This document shows positions 13,701 through 24,999 of a DNA stretch of 64,000 bases, in pieces. Numbering within the stretch: the first letter of the stretch is position 1; the number at the start of each line of letters is the position of its first letter. The notes under the pieces are model-generated. The model was not told the DNA's origin. It saw only the letters and a list, made by a program, of their open reading frames with translations, and ran no database searches. Position numbers and translations under genes: made by a program. Source of the DNA: Canna indica (taxonomy: Eukaryota; Streptophyta; Magnoliopsida; Zingiberales; Cannaceae). The stretch spans positions 76,934,501 through 76,998,500 of the forward strand of contig CP136891.1 of NCBI GenBank assembly GCA_034359265.1, in the 5' to 3' direction.

Positions 13701-16700
13701 AGAGAGGAAATAGAATTAGGTGGAGAGCATTCAATAGGGCCTTGACCGTAGCACTTTTGGGGGTGTGAGTAACAAATGCTGCTTATTCTAGGGTACAGAT
13801 AAGAAAAAAATCCTTCTTTAAAAAACAAGAATAACTTTTAGGCCAAACTAGATCAGTGAGACATATAAGATATAGCACATATTTCATAGATGTTTCTAGA
13901 TTAAGTATCAAACGATATTCATATGTTCTTGGACAATATGCACATTTCTTTTTGCTCTCTATCTTCTTTTTCCCCTTTCTCTTCATCCTCTTCCCTTTTC
14001 TTCTTGTTAATCTTATGATGATTGACTTTTGGTATTGGAATCAACTTACATCAAAGTAGGAACAGGTGTGTTTGATCAGGTTAATAATCACCTGCTGGAG
14101 CTGGGTCCAGCTTATCTGGATCCAGACATTTTGTTATGTGTGGGAATTCACTAATTTTTTAAGACTGTATTCATAATTGAGGTAGCCAGCCATCACATTT
14201 CAAAATGACAGATGAGTATTTTAAAACTTGATCTGTGTATATCTAAAACTGGTTTGACTGGGTTATGCTTCCAGCTCATCATGCCATCCAGCATATCCAA
14301 AATGGTGAATGCTGTAATCCCAGAAACTAGATATTGTGGCAGCATTTCTAACATAGGAAATCAAGGAAGCATCTTGATGGTATCAGAAAGTGCAGAATGC
14401 TTGCACTGTTGTAATGAAAATAATTAATTGAAAGTTCAGATGAACAATGCTTCCATCTTGCTATTGCTCCATCCTGGCTATTGGGTTTCTTGTATTCTTA
14501 GTTTGAAAAAGCTTTTATTGAACCCATTCTTATGATATCTGCAGGTTGTACCAGATGGAATTGATCCAAGGGTGCAAACATTTTTCTATCGGTAGTCTTC
14601 TTTTTTGTTACTTAAGTTTTCTGTCTTCCTGAGCTATATTTCTAGTTAAACGAGTTCCTTGAACTAAAAAGTGAATTGTACTGGCAGTTCAAACTTTAAA
14701 AGACGTAGAAGGTCAAAAAATAGTGTTCAGGCTGCAAGTCATGTACATCCACATGTTTTGGTCTCACCTGAAGCAGCCATCGAAGGTTCTCATGAAGAAT
14801 ATGATAATAATGGCACATGTTCCTCTCAAAGGCCTCATGCATATACTGCAGATACTTCACTTACTAATGGATGTAATGGTATGTTCTGTGTTTACTTCAG
14901 TGTTCACATGTTCTAGTAGCCTATAAATATAACTTCATAGTCATTGCAAACAGATGGCGGCTCTTATAAAGATGACGTAAAAAGCCGTAAATCACTAGTC
15001 CGTGGTGCTCAGTTGCTGCCCACGAAAAATAAGTTTGAAAATGGTCCACAACATCGTCATGCTGAAGAGTACTCAGGACATGTGTTATCTAGCCCTGATA
15101 CAACAGGTGTTTGTGGTTCTACAACTCAAGCTTCTACCAGCAATGATTTTGCTCAGCAAGCATCTGGAATCAATCTAGCATCACAAAATATGCTGCAGTT
15201 TGCAAAGATGCGGAAGATATCTGATGAACGAGCTGATCCCAGAAAGTTTGTCCATCTCATTCTAATTATTTATAGTGAATAAGAAAAAACATATTCTCAT
15301 TTTACAAAGCACACCTTTGCTTAATGTGTTATGTTAACTTCTACAAGTATGATTATTATTTTCTTAACTGATCCCCTTCATTGGACAGTCGTGCACTACT
15401 ACAAAAACGTCAGTTCTTTCATTCTCATAGAGCTCAGGTGATTCATAGTTCTGAAGCTATTTTCTCAAATAGCAAGACTCTTTCTTTGTGAATTATATGC
15501 TGAATTTTAAGCAGATATCTTTTAAAGACTTGACTCTATTTCCATGCTTCCAAATTCTGGTACCTCTTGTTTTGTGGTCATTTGAATGCTGTTTTACTAT
15601 GTTGATAACTTGATATATCTAACATAGAAAAGCTTTAATATTTTTGATAACTGGAATTATTTTGTTTAACAAGGCAAAGAACAACACATATAGAAGATTC
15701 TCTGTATTTCTTGTGGTGGGCAATGAATAAATGCTTCTTTTGCGAATAGAAAGAGTAGATACATTATTTATCGTGTCTTCTTATGAAGGTATTGCCAGGT
15801 AGTTAAAATTGAGCCTAATAAAGTTGGACAGACTGCATATTTCTGAAACTGGCATATTAAATATGTTTTGCCTGTATTGTACCATGCTTATTCTGTTTGC
15901 ATGTTTATATATTTTGAAGTATTCACGAAATGGTTCTGAACACATACTTATTAGAAATTTGTTGCCAATAATGTTCTAGGATGCATAGTTGTTGTCCAAG
16001 GTGTTGGTCACAAGCTAGTTTGTGATAGCCATGGATTTCAACAACTAAGCCATTTGAGTCAAATGACATGGTTGTTATGAATCTAAGCAATTACTGCTTT
16101 ATATAATATTTTCTCTCCAAATATCTTTAGTGGATAATTTGGAGAATCAGTTCGACTCCAGGGCTTATTCTTGCAACAAAAATTGAGGGGATGGTGAAAT
16201 GGAGACTAAAATGGAACTGTAGTAAGGTGGCAATTAGAGGAATTTAGGAGAGGAAAGGGAGAAGGAGATTGTGCAAAATTTTAGGCGGAAATTTTGTTGT
16301 ATAAAAGAAAATAACATCAATAATGGAAAGAAAAAGGAAACAGGATACATTTCAATAATGCCTTATTCATTAGAACAGAGTAACGGACATTTAACAATGA
16401 AAGTCTGCTAGATGGTTTCAGGATGGTGGAAAACAGTTATGAAGAGTTTTAATGAAGCTGTGAACCTCAATGATGGTAGTATGTGTCACAAGGTGAAAGT
16501 ATGGACCCGAATTTTTCACCAAGTGATGGCGCTGAGCAGTCTCAACTCTCAGCCAACCCTTTCCGCACCAACAATTTTCTGTGTACCACCGCTGAAAATG
16601 CTCTGCTGCAACTTTGGGTGACTAGTATAAAGCAACAAACCGAGGTTCACAGCTACAAGGATGGAGCAACAAGGCGATTGAACGGAAGTACCTTTGCATC

Positions 16701-19700
16701 AAGAGAAAATCCTTTACACATGGCCACCCATCAAGATTGCATGCCGCGCACCAACGCTTTGTGCCTCCACTCTTGACAAACTTCGCACAATCACACACAC
16801 AAGTGTTGGTCAGCCAAAGCCTTGTACAGAGTGGAATCCTTTCCTCTCTTTTGCTCTCAAGCACTCACATGCACAAATGTTCTAGTCGGCCACAATGAGC
16901 AGCAAAGTCTATTTATAGTGCTTGGTCACACCCTTATTTGGGTGGACACATCTCTTCATGTTGGGATACACCCCTCCTTGGTCTGTCACAACCCCTCATC
17001 ATGGCAGGCTAATCCTCCGCCACTCTGTGTGCCTTGCCCATGCCTCCGTGCACATGGGCAGCTGGCACATGTTGTCTCGCTGTGCCCTCGCCATGGCCGT
17101 GCCATGGCGGGCCAATGCTCCGCCAAGTATGAACACAACTTGGGATGTCCTCGGTCAAGCAATTTCCTCGCCATGCATGGGCCCAAGGCTCCCCACGCGC
17201 TGGTGTTGTCCGTCACGATCTTTAGGGGGCTAACAGTATGCCAGGGGGCTTGTGGTGTCTGGAGGTGAAGTAGTGAGCGACCCCTCTCATTTCACTGGAT
17301 ATGTTGTTAGACTAGAGTTTCAGTGCTCGATTACTAGTTTCTTTGTTGTCAATGCTTCACAGTAAAGAACCCAACCCCTTAATAGTTAAACCGGATGACA
17401 TGCAATAGATTCTGTGGTTTATGCTTAAATGTAAAGGAGTGATCTCTATAAAGTTGTTACTGTATCATATGAAAACCAAATTCTTCTTTTCTTCTGATTA
17501 GACAGCAAATTTCTGTATTACTTGCAATATGGATTGCTTGCTAACCATTTCTATTATGAGGAATTGATGCTTACATTTGATTGGAAGCATATTTGCATGA
17601 ATTTCTTGGTTCCCTGTTTGTTTACTATCTAATAAAAATAAAAACTATGCTTGGGCTTGAACTGTTTATTTGTTTATTTACTTTATTGTTTATTTTCATT
17701 GATATTGCAATATAGCTATTCTTTTTTCTTGAATATCCAAAAGTTATTTCGATCATTTCACTTCTTGTTCATATATTAGTCATGCTGGTGAAAGTTGGTT
17801 TCCTTCACCATTTTTTCTACAACTCTTTTGTAAGATTCAATTTATTTTGTTTGGGATATCCTAATATGCAAATTACTAATGCCTGATGAATTTCTTTTAC
17901 TTTCGCAAGATTTTACTTTTTCATATTTTTCATGGGTCATCCATTATATGATTCGTTCAAGTTTGGGAAGTGAGTTGTGACTTTTACATTGAAGCAGCCA
18001 ATGGCATTGGAGCAAGTATTTGCAGACCGGGATAGTGAAGATGAAGTTGATGATGATATTGCTGATTTCGAAGATAGAAGGGTAAGATGTCTTATTTAAC
18101 AGCGAACAATTTACTTCACTAAAGTGAAGAAATAGATGAAGTGTTTTTACATTCTTCTTGAAGATCACATTTGATTGCCTCATTGTCAGAGTTAGTCTTC
18201 TTTGGTGCTTACTGTTTCTCATTTGGTTTTCCATTTACTTTAGATGATGATTTTTTCTAGTCATTGTACTTTTGAATCTTTCTCTTGATGAGCAACCACA
18301 ACAAATGCAGATGCTTGATGATTTTGTGGATGTGACAAAGGATGAGAAACAAATCATGCATTTATGGAATTCTTTTGTCAGGAAGCAAAGGTAACTATTT
18401 ATTTGCTTTAGCCTACTGAAATCCTTTCTTTTTATGTCAAGTTATCATGTGTTTGTATCCCATCGAATTGAATGTTACATAACCAAAAAGGTTTTTGGCT
18501 TGGAGCTCTCCATCTATTCATAATTCTTAATAGGTACCGTATGTGAACATTTGTCATTCCAATGTGCATTACTAGTATGTCTAAAGATCTCTTAAGTTTT
18601 ATTGCTTTTGTTCCTTTCAAATAACTTGAGCAATATGTTTTAAAGTTGTAATGGAACTTAAGTTTGAAAGGTGAAGTTTGTCATAATTGTGAACAATGAT
18701 ATGGATGCCAATCAGCTTCTCATGTTTTTTTTCTTAAGTTGGTGTTCCTTTGATTACATAGCTTAGCTTAACTTCTCTTTAGAGTTATATTGGTTGTGAA
18801 CTAAAGCTTTAAAATTTTTGCTCCGGCTATCTATCTCAGAATTATGTTATACTGAAATACAAAGACCTTTTAGATAATATTGTTTAGGCAAGATTTGTGG
18901 ATAGCCCTCAGCTGCCATATCTTGCAATGCACTTGCAGTGGTCGAGTTTACCATGATTCACTGTGACCATAAGTCATCTCCTTTTTCATATTGAAGATGG
19001 GGTCAGTATGTCTCCCATTATGAAAATATGATCTCAAGGAATATATAATCTGTGATGGTGGCTGCCTCCGGAGATTGAATTCGAGAGCTTAAGTCAGAGG
19101 AATAGGGGTCAAGAGGAGCGGAGTATGGATCCCATTAATCCTTGGAAAATCCAATCGGTTGGCTGTTAATAGCTACAATCCTCAAGGTAGTGGCACCGCA
19201 TCTATTGACGTTTGACATGGGCGTCAGAGGCCTTGTTCTACAGATTACAGATTATTTTGTGATAACCACCACTTATTTTCTTTATGAAATTTTAATATTT
19301 TAGATGTAGCCAAGAGTTTCCTGTTAAATGGCACCTAAAATAGTTAACAAATTTTGAGATTTAGTTCTTGAAACTGTATAAAGTATAGACTTGATTTTTA
19401 ATATATCTATGTATGCTGTCCTTGCAGAGTTCTGGCTGATGGCCACATTCCGTGGGCATGTGAGGCATTCTCCCAACTCCATGGGCAAAATCTTGTGCGT
19501 TCTCCAGCTTTAATCTGGTATGGTTGCCCAATTGTTGACAATGCTGAATATTACATGGTTATATTAGCACACAATTCCAATCCTATATTTCCTACATGCT
19601 AGAAGTATCTCTGAACTTGGTACAAAATTCTTTTTTTGTTTTAAATACTTCATTGACAGTAAAATTTGCTACTAGATAGATGATATTTCTTCAGTGTCTT

Positions 19701-20004
19701 CTCAAAATTTTGGTTTTTATTTTTCCAGATAATTTTTGCACGTTCTCTATGAAATTTCTCTCTTCCATTACTGCACTTTGCAGTTTGATTAATGATGCAA
19801 ATTGCTTTGTAGCATTCACTAAAATATGCCTTGTAGGTTTCACTCTTTAACTATACTTCAATATCATTTGTTGCATGCAGGTGTTGGAAGTTATTTATGA
19901 TCAAACTTTGGAATCATAGTCTCTTAGATGCACGCACCATGAATAATTGTAGCTTAATACTTGAAAGATGTGCAAATGAAAACTTGGTCCCCAAGCAAAG
20001 CTGA
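4719..20004 (+). CDS. EMF2: EMBRYONIC FLOWER 2-type Polycomb protein (VEFS-box, Su(z)12 family)
   Basis: Subunit of Polycomb repressive complex 2, which places H3K27me3 and represses floral programmes. Phases join without breaks through 21 coding exons with GT..AG borders: 4719-4753, 4948 (or 4933)-5098, 5268-5323, 5798-5906, 5982-6141, 6266-6334, 7020-7156, 7915-7974, 8054-8172, 11324-11388, 13108-13160, 13253-13306, 13382-13441, 14545-14591, 14688-14878, 14954-15245, 15389-15437, 17998-18081, 18311-18390, 19428-19517, 19881-20004. The product is about 694 aa (699 with the earlier exon 2 acceptor), a little longer than the 600-630 aa I recall for the family. It starts MPGLPLAVRET, a family-typical N terminus. 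A C2H2 finger (CPFC...HLNSSH) lies near residues 325-345, a basic FKRRRRSK stretch near 395, and the C-terminal VEFS box (QKRQFFHSHRAQPMALEQV through WNHSLLDARTMNNC) spans about 555-680. No break is seen. Introns 9, 10 and possibly 17 carry insertions. The family call is very secure; the exact start of exon 2 is not. Confidence 0.94.
8212..9405. mobile_element. Foldback/MULE-like element in EMF2 intron 9
   Basis: Long imperfect inverted repeats: about 8240-8334 matches the reverse complement of about 9279-9360. Shared blocks include ACACTTTTGAAATA and ATAACTTTT. The interior holds about three degenerate 120-130 bp direct repeats beginning GACTTTGGACCAAAG (near 8350, 8995 and 9110) and the nested hAT MITE at 8482-8983. 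No transposase is seen. Outer borders are approximate and I could not find a convincing target-site duplication. Confidence 0.6.
8482..8983. mobile_element. 502-bp hAT-type MITE nested in the foldback element
   Basis: The ends TAGGGGTGACAA and TTGCCACCTCTA form a 12-bp terminal inverted repeat with two mismatches. They are flanked by a perfect 8-bp direct repeat TTTATATC (8474-8481 and 8984-8991), the duplication length expected of hAT. The interior is AT-rich with repeated AACCGAAA-like motifs and no coding sequence. Confidence 0.82.
9470..11130. other. Intron 9 remainder, no exon; old repeat-like sequence
   Basis: No EMF2 exon or other gene is seen. 9470-9640 is rich in GAGCTTG/TTGAGC words. 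9650-10220 carries GGTACCAGTAC / CGGTACACC motifs that recur near 12850-12890, which suggests decayed dispersed repeats. No element ends were identified. Confidence 0.35.
12527..12833 (+). mobile_element. TRIM (tiny LTR retrotransposon) in EMF2 intron 10
   Basis: Two direct repeats begin TGTTAAAGTC and end TTAACA: 12527-12643 and 12727-12833. Right after the left copy comes TGATATCATTGTGCC, a decayed match to the initiator-Met primer binding site (TGGTATCAGAGC). Just before the right copy is a purine-rich GGGCGTGAGGGAGTG tract. Two LTRs of about 110 bp around an 83-bp interior with no coding fit a TRIM. The 5-bp flanks do not match, so the insertion is old or rearranged. Confidence 0.72.
16400..17290. 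mobile_element. GC-rich block in EMF2 intron 17, probable old insertion
   Basis: Base composition rises sharply inside an otherwise AT-rich 2.56-kb intron. It contains repeated CCATGGC/CCGTGCC words, alternating Cys/Pro/His-rich readings in several frames, and TCTATTTATAGTGCTTGG, a TATA-like motif as in LTRs. No terminal repeats, primer site or recognisable protein were found. It could be a decayed LTR or another non-coding insert. Confidence 0.35.
18400..19427 (+). other. EMF2 intron 19, nothing else seen
   Basis: 1,037-nt intron between exons 19 and 20. 18,890-19,250 is less AT-rich than its flanks, with no recognised gene, RNA or element end. Confidence 0.4.
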
Positions 20005-20524
20005 TAGTAATGAACCCTTCCTTGCGGTAGGGTCAAAGGCTGGTAAGCAACCAGAACTACTTGGTGCAAACACGCACCCCCGTCATTTTAGGAAGGTTTT
20101 CTATGTATGATTTATTTTGATGTATTCTCTTGGGGCATTATTGTTTTCATTTATTGGGGTGGGAAAATGCCTTAACAAGGCTGACAGTTGTAACTTCACC
20201 TGATTTTTCATATTCTTTAAATCAGAAGGACAAATTTCACTGATTAATATCTCATGATAACTTTGTTAGTTTAATTCAATTATTTTGAACTCTTTCCCAT
20301 CTGGCTAACCAGCACTGATTTGAAGTATGAAGTGATTGGGTCTACATAATCATGATAAATTTGGTTGTTTTATGTCAATAGTTTTGAACTCATTCCCATC
20401 TGACTAACTAGGTTGCAAGAATGCATATATGTAGGCACAAATTGCAGGATTGGATTGCAGATATATACAAAGGGCGCTCACTTCAACCTCTTGTAATTGA
20501 TCTTTTATATAATGAGTCCTACCA
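20005..20524 (+). other. EMF2 3' UTR and downstream spacer
   Basis: Follows the TGA at 20002-20004. AT-rich with no good reading frame; it contains duplicated phrases (TTTGAACTC.TTCCCATCTG near 20290 and 20390). A poly(A) site probably lies here, but I see no single clear signal. Confidence 0.4.
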
Positions 20525-21079
20525 TTTAGATTGAACCAGACTTCGATCGGCTCTGCTGATCCAGTTTATTTTTCAGGACATCATCATTGTTTTAATTAAT
20601 TCACACTCCTTGAACATTTATTCATCAAATGCTATTAAGCTACTACTACTACTACTAATAGCTGTAAAAAAACAACAACTACAAAAGTACTTCCAAACAT
20701 ATTAGAAAGAAAAGTTTGTTCTGGAAACAAATAATTCAAAAATCGGTTCGGCCATTTTCAAAAGGTTTTGAAAATCCATTCCAAATTCATCGTAAAATCA
20801 AACACAATATATTAATCATAGGTAAATGTCGTTCATATTTTGGATGACCAAAATAATTTTTTAAGAGTTGAAAATGAATTTTTTTCTACCATTTTCAACA
20901 TGTTCAGGCCAATCAATCAATAGGTTCTTGAAATTCATCCAAAATTCATCATAGAGGAGCGAGTAGAGTGGAGGTAGAAGGAAGAACTTATAGAGGGCAG
21001 GTTCCTTGCGGCATGAAAACAGTGAGGGAATGGTTCATTCACGGCTCATTCACGAAGTGATTTTTGATTCACGAGTGCA

Positions 21080-21700
21080 GAAGTGCGAAACAAAATTAAC
21101 CATAAAATTTATAATAATTAAGTATATAAGATCCATAACTTGGATCAACGAAATAAATTATTTAGAGTTCAAAATGAATTATTTTTTGGCATTTTCAACA
21201 GATTCGGTCCATTTTCAACAGGTTAGGATAATTCATCAAAAATCACCATAACATCTCAAAAAATCTATAATGATTAAGTATATAAGATCCATAACTTAGA
21301 TCAGCGAAATAAATTATTTAGAGTTCAAAATGAATTATTTTTTGGCATTTTCAACGGGTTGACCTATTTTCAACAGGTTAGGGTAATCCATCAAAAATCA
21401 TCATAAAAGCTCAAACAATCTATAATGATTAAGTAAATATGATCCATTACTTGGATCAGCAAAATAAATGATTTAGAGTTCAAAATGAATGATTTTTTGG
21501 CATTTTCAACAGGTTCGATCCATTTTCAACATGTTAGGGTAATCCATTAAAAATCATCATAAAATCTCAAAAAATCTATAATGATTAAGTAAATATGATC
21601 CATTACTTGGATCAGCGAAATAAATGATTTAGTTAAAAATGAATTTTTTTCTGGAATTTTCAACAGTTCGACCCATTTTCAACGGGTTTTGGAAATGCAT
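21080..21700. repeat. Tandem array, about 156-bp unit (copy 1, first array)
   Basis: The motif ATxACTTGGATCAGCGAAATAA recurs at 21135, 21291, 21446 and 21602, giving intervals of 156, 155 and 156 bp. Each unit also carries a GGCATTTTCAACAGGTT box and AATCCATCAAAAATCATCAT. A more divergent unit lies upstream near 20840. Confidence 0.85.
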
Positions 21701-22282
21701 CCAAAATTCATTATAAAATCAATCAAAATATATTTCATAAGTAAATGTCATACATAACTTGTAGCATCGTAAATGTCATACATAACTTGGATCAGTTTAA
21801 ACTAAGGAATAAATCGAGATCGAGCAAAGTTCAAAAAAATAAGACATACTTTTGACTTCTAGTTTAGGGAAAAAGTGAATAGGGGTTCTGGTTTAGGAGC
21901 TATGTTATCGCGATCCCCATGAAATCAATTGCTATTATTACAACAATTTTCCTATATCACCCATTCCAATTGTTGGGAGCTATGTTCTTCCTGATGCAGA
22001 ATTAGAGGAGCTATGTTCTCACGATCCGCATGAAGGCAGTTGCAAGTATTCAAGCAATTTTCGTATACCACCCATTCCAACAACAACCTTCAGCATTGAG
22101 AAAGGCAATACCACCCGGTAAAAAAAAAAAGGCAATACCATCTAGTCAGTTGTGAAAAGCAACAGACTTGACCGATGATGAATTTTGCTAAAAGAACTGA
22201 AGAAATCACACTTGAAGAAAAAACATTGAAGAGGGAGAAAACAAGAACACTAGAGGAGTGAGTAGAGTGGAGGTAGGAGGAA

Positions 22283-22298
22283 GCTCTTATAGAGGGGA
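22283..22298 (-). promoter_or_regulatory. TATA-like motif of a repeated promoter-like block
   Basis: The minus strand reads CCTCTATAAGAGCTTCC, followed by a C/T-rich leader-like stretch (CTCCACTCTACTCACTCC). The block is repeated near 20,985, with counterparts near 40,210 (TATA decayed to TTAAAG) and 41,635. It would fire leftward into the tandem array. Promoter function is inferred from motif and composition only. Confidence 0.3.
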
Positions 22299-22479
22299 GG
22301 TTCCTTGCGGCATGAAAAGAGTGAGGGAACGGCTCATTCACGGGTGCATATGTTGAAGGAAAAGATCCTGCAACAACTGCAGCAAAAGAGTGAGGGGACG
22401 ACACATTCACGGCTCATTCATGAAGTGATTTTTGATTCACAGGCGCCGAAGTGCGGCACCCGTGAATCTCAATTTCAAT

Positions 22480-23090
22480 AATCAACCATAAAATCTTTTA
22501 AGAGTTGAAAAATCTATCCAAAATTCACCATAAAATCAAACAAAATATATTAATCATCGGTAAATGTCATCCATATCTTGGATCAACAAAATAAATTTTT
22601 TAGAGTTGAAAATGAATTTTTTTTCCTACCATTTTCAACAGGTTTGGGCCATTTTTAACAGGGTCTGGAAATCCATCCAAAATTTATCATAAAATCAAAA
22701 AAATATATTAATCATAAATGTCATCCATATCTTGGATCAGCGAAACAATTTTTTTAGAGTTGAAAATGATTTTTTTTTTACCATTTTCGATAGGATCGGG
22801 CCATTTTCAACAGGTTCTAGAAATCCATCCAGAATTCACCATAAAAAAAATATTAATCATAGGTAAATATCATCCTTATCTTGGATCAGCAAAATACATT
22901 TTATAGAGTTGAAAATGAGTTTTTTTCTACCATTTTCAACAGGTTCGAGTCATTTTCAACAGGTTTTGGAAATCCATCCAAAATTCATCATAAAATCAAA
23001 CAAAATATATTAATCATAGGTAAATTTCATCCTTATCTTGGATGGGCAAAATAATTTTTTAAGAGTTCAAAATGAATAATTTTTTAATCA
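22480..23090. repeat. Tandem array, about 154-bp unit (copy 1, second array)
   Basis: ATATCTTGGATCAxCAAAATA recurs at 22573, 22727, 22876 and 23032 (intervals 154, 149, 156). Units share AAATCCATCCAAAATTCAxC and TACCATTTTCAACAGGTTC. They are related to the first array but form a distinct subfamily (ATCTTGG instead of ACTTGG). Confidence 0.85.
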
Positions 23091-23219
23091 TAGGTCCTTC
23101 TTGGAGCCTTTGAGTGAAAGGGTCTGCTTTCACCATATTTTCCTCGGCAAGCTTGATAATCACAACTAGCATGTTAAAAGAAATTTTATACCAAGAAATA
23201 TATGAATACATACCGGCTG

Positions 23220-24480
23220 TTGTACATTAGCAAAAATAAGTTCCTCAGCTAATTTCAGCATTTTATTTAGATCCTGAAATATATTAACTCGGGATGTTAA
23301 ACTTTATCAACACTACATCAATGAAATTTAGTTTATACGAAGAAACATACAACTACATACCATTATCTTAGATGGATCATATATATGGTGCAGTAGTAGG
23401 CAACAAGACCATTTCTTTCTCAGAAGCTTGCAAAATTTGAACAGCCCAGACATAATATTGATTAATTTGGGAACAAGAAAATTAAAATATAATCAACCAA
23501 CAAGATCATTAGTACTTACCTCATTGGGTTTTAAATCTTCCCATTTTTTGTACAAGGTACAACTATGCCAATAAGGCACTTCCCAGTTCAAAATTCTGGG
23601 ATGGTTTGCTCTAATTTTTGAAGAAATTATTTGAACATGTTCAAAAAACCATCCCTATAAAATAAATACTCAATGAAATAAATGAATTTAAACATGGAAT
23701 TAGGCTCAAGCTCAAATTAATCATTACTTACAATTAATAAAATTACTGAACCACGAATATAAAAAAAGCCTTCCTTCACTTCACCAGCTGCATGATGATC
23801 TTGATTTTTTTGCAGACTAATGGCAGCTGGGAAGCAAAGTAATCATATATACAATAAGCTCAATTGTATTTATACAATTCATCTAAATTGTCCACATATT
23901 TAAGGAGAAATCCCGGCACTGTATATCCAGAAGTGCAAAATAAAATACAACAAAATACATATAGAATATATAATCTACAAAAATCCATTATGTCCTCCTC
24001 TTTCTCCGACTTATGAAGTCTAATCATATTGCGCTCTATCATTGACCTATTTATTGATGAGGTATCTCCGAAAAATTTGAGGATGCCGCCCTTTGATGAT
24101 TGAGAGGAGGTTGGGATTGGGTTTCCATTGTCAGGTAGTCCCAGTAGAAGAGCAACATCAGTAGATGTGAATTCCACTTGGACACCTTTGAATTCGAAAG
24201 TCGACTCGTTGACCCATTGTTTTAATCAGATCAACTATATTTTTTGATGTAGGGAAATCTCCAATTGTGAGGAAGACAGAAAATGGAGTTCATGAATTGA
24301 TTTCCCTATGCCTCTCATTCAGACAGATACTGGTGATCTCCGCCCTCCTTTGTTTAAAATCATCAAGACTTAAAAATCTTCTAAACCTTTCTAGAAAACA
24401 AGTGAAGGACAGAAGCGGGTGGAAATGACATTCTTTTTTATTTTTGTTCGAAGTCTAAGTTTTAGCTTCAACAATGATAA
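23220..24480 (-). pseudogene. Decayed repeat-borne gene, plant-mobile-domain/DUF1985-like (copy 1)
   Basis: Spliced minus-strand gene remnant. The first recognisable exon carries [28 protein letters not shown] and KYVDNLDELYKYNW, a pattern I associate with TE-linked plant mobile-domain or DUF1985-like proteins of unknown function. A further exon at 23654-23520 encodes GWFFEH..NHPRILNWEVPYW with AG/GT borders, and another lies near 23,440-23,360. Relative to copy 2 a 17-bp stretch is missing at about 24202, between the GQRV and FEFKG codons, which shifts the frame; the exon near 23.4 kb has an in-frame stop. Not functional as it stands. Family naming is tentative. Confidence 0.55.
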
Positions 24481-24999
24481 GAAGATCAATGAGAATGTCG
24501 ACAATTATTACTTTTTGTAAAAAAGTAAATAAAAAGTGTTCTAACTTGATATCTTCCTCTTTTTCAACAAATAAAAACTTTCAACTGTTTAAAAACATTT
24601 TAAAATGATTTAGTGAATTTCAAACTACTGGTTCATTAAATGCTTGTAAAGGAATGCAAAATACTTAAAATTAAAGCACATTAAACTGTTTTCCAATAAT
24701 TAATGCAAAATACTTAAAAATACTTAAAATTTTGACATTTTAAAAGGCATTTTCAACTATTTTGCTCGAAGTTTAAATTGGTTTAAGGAATTTTCTATTG
24801 GTTTCCTTAAATTTTAAACTAGTTGAAGGGATTTTCAACAAGTTATATTAGACATTTAAAGCTGGTTGATCACATCAAAATGCTATGGAAAAGGACTAAG
24901 TTACCGCTTCATATTTGCTTCGTGAACAGGGGAACAAGGGCTAAGTTACTACTATGGAATAGGGGCTAAGTTACTACTTCGATGATCACATTTCAAAAT

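Larger units (their letters stand above)
20525..24993. repeat. Dispersed 4.5-kb repeat, copy 1
   Basis: Matches 39,854-44,862 in the same orientation from TTTAGATTGAACCAGACTTC to GATCACATTT. Order in both copies: a 155-bp-type tandem array, a promoter-like block, a second array, then a gene on the minus strand. Neither copy has TG..CA ends, a primer site or obvious inverted ends, so the mobility mechanism is unknown. The length difference from copy 2 is mostly the plastid insert in copy 2. Confidence 0.85.

Noticed and set aside
16822..17268. 148-codon open frame in EMF2 intron 17
   Set aside because: Lies in a GC-rich block where several frames on both strands are open. No domain, splice or start context.
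21080..23090. CRISPR-like regular repeats
   Set aside because: Direct repeats of about 155 bp without unique spacers in a plant nuclear sequence are tandem satellite-type units.
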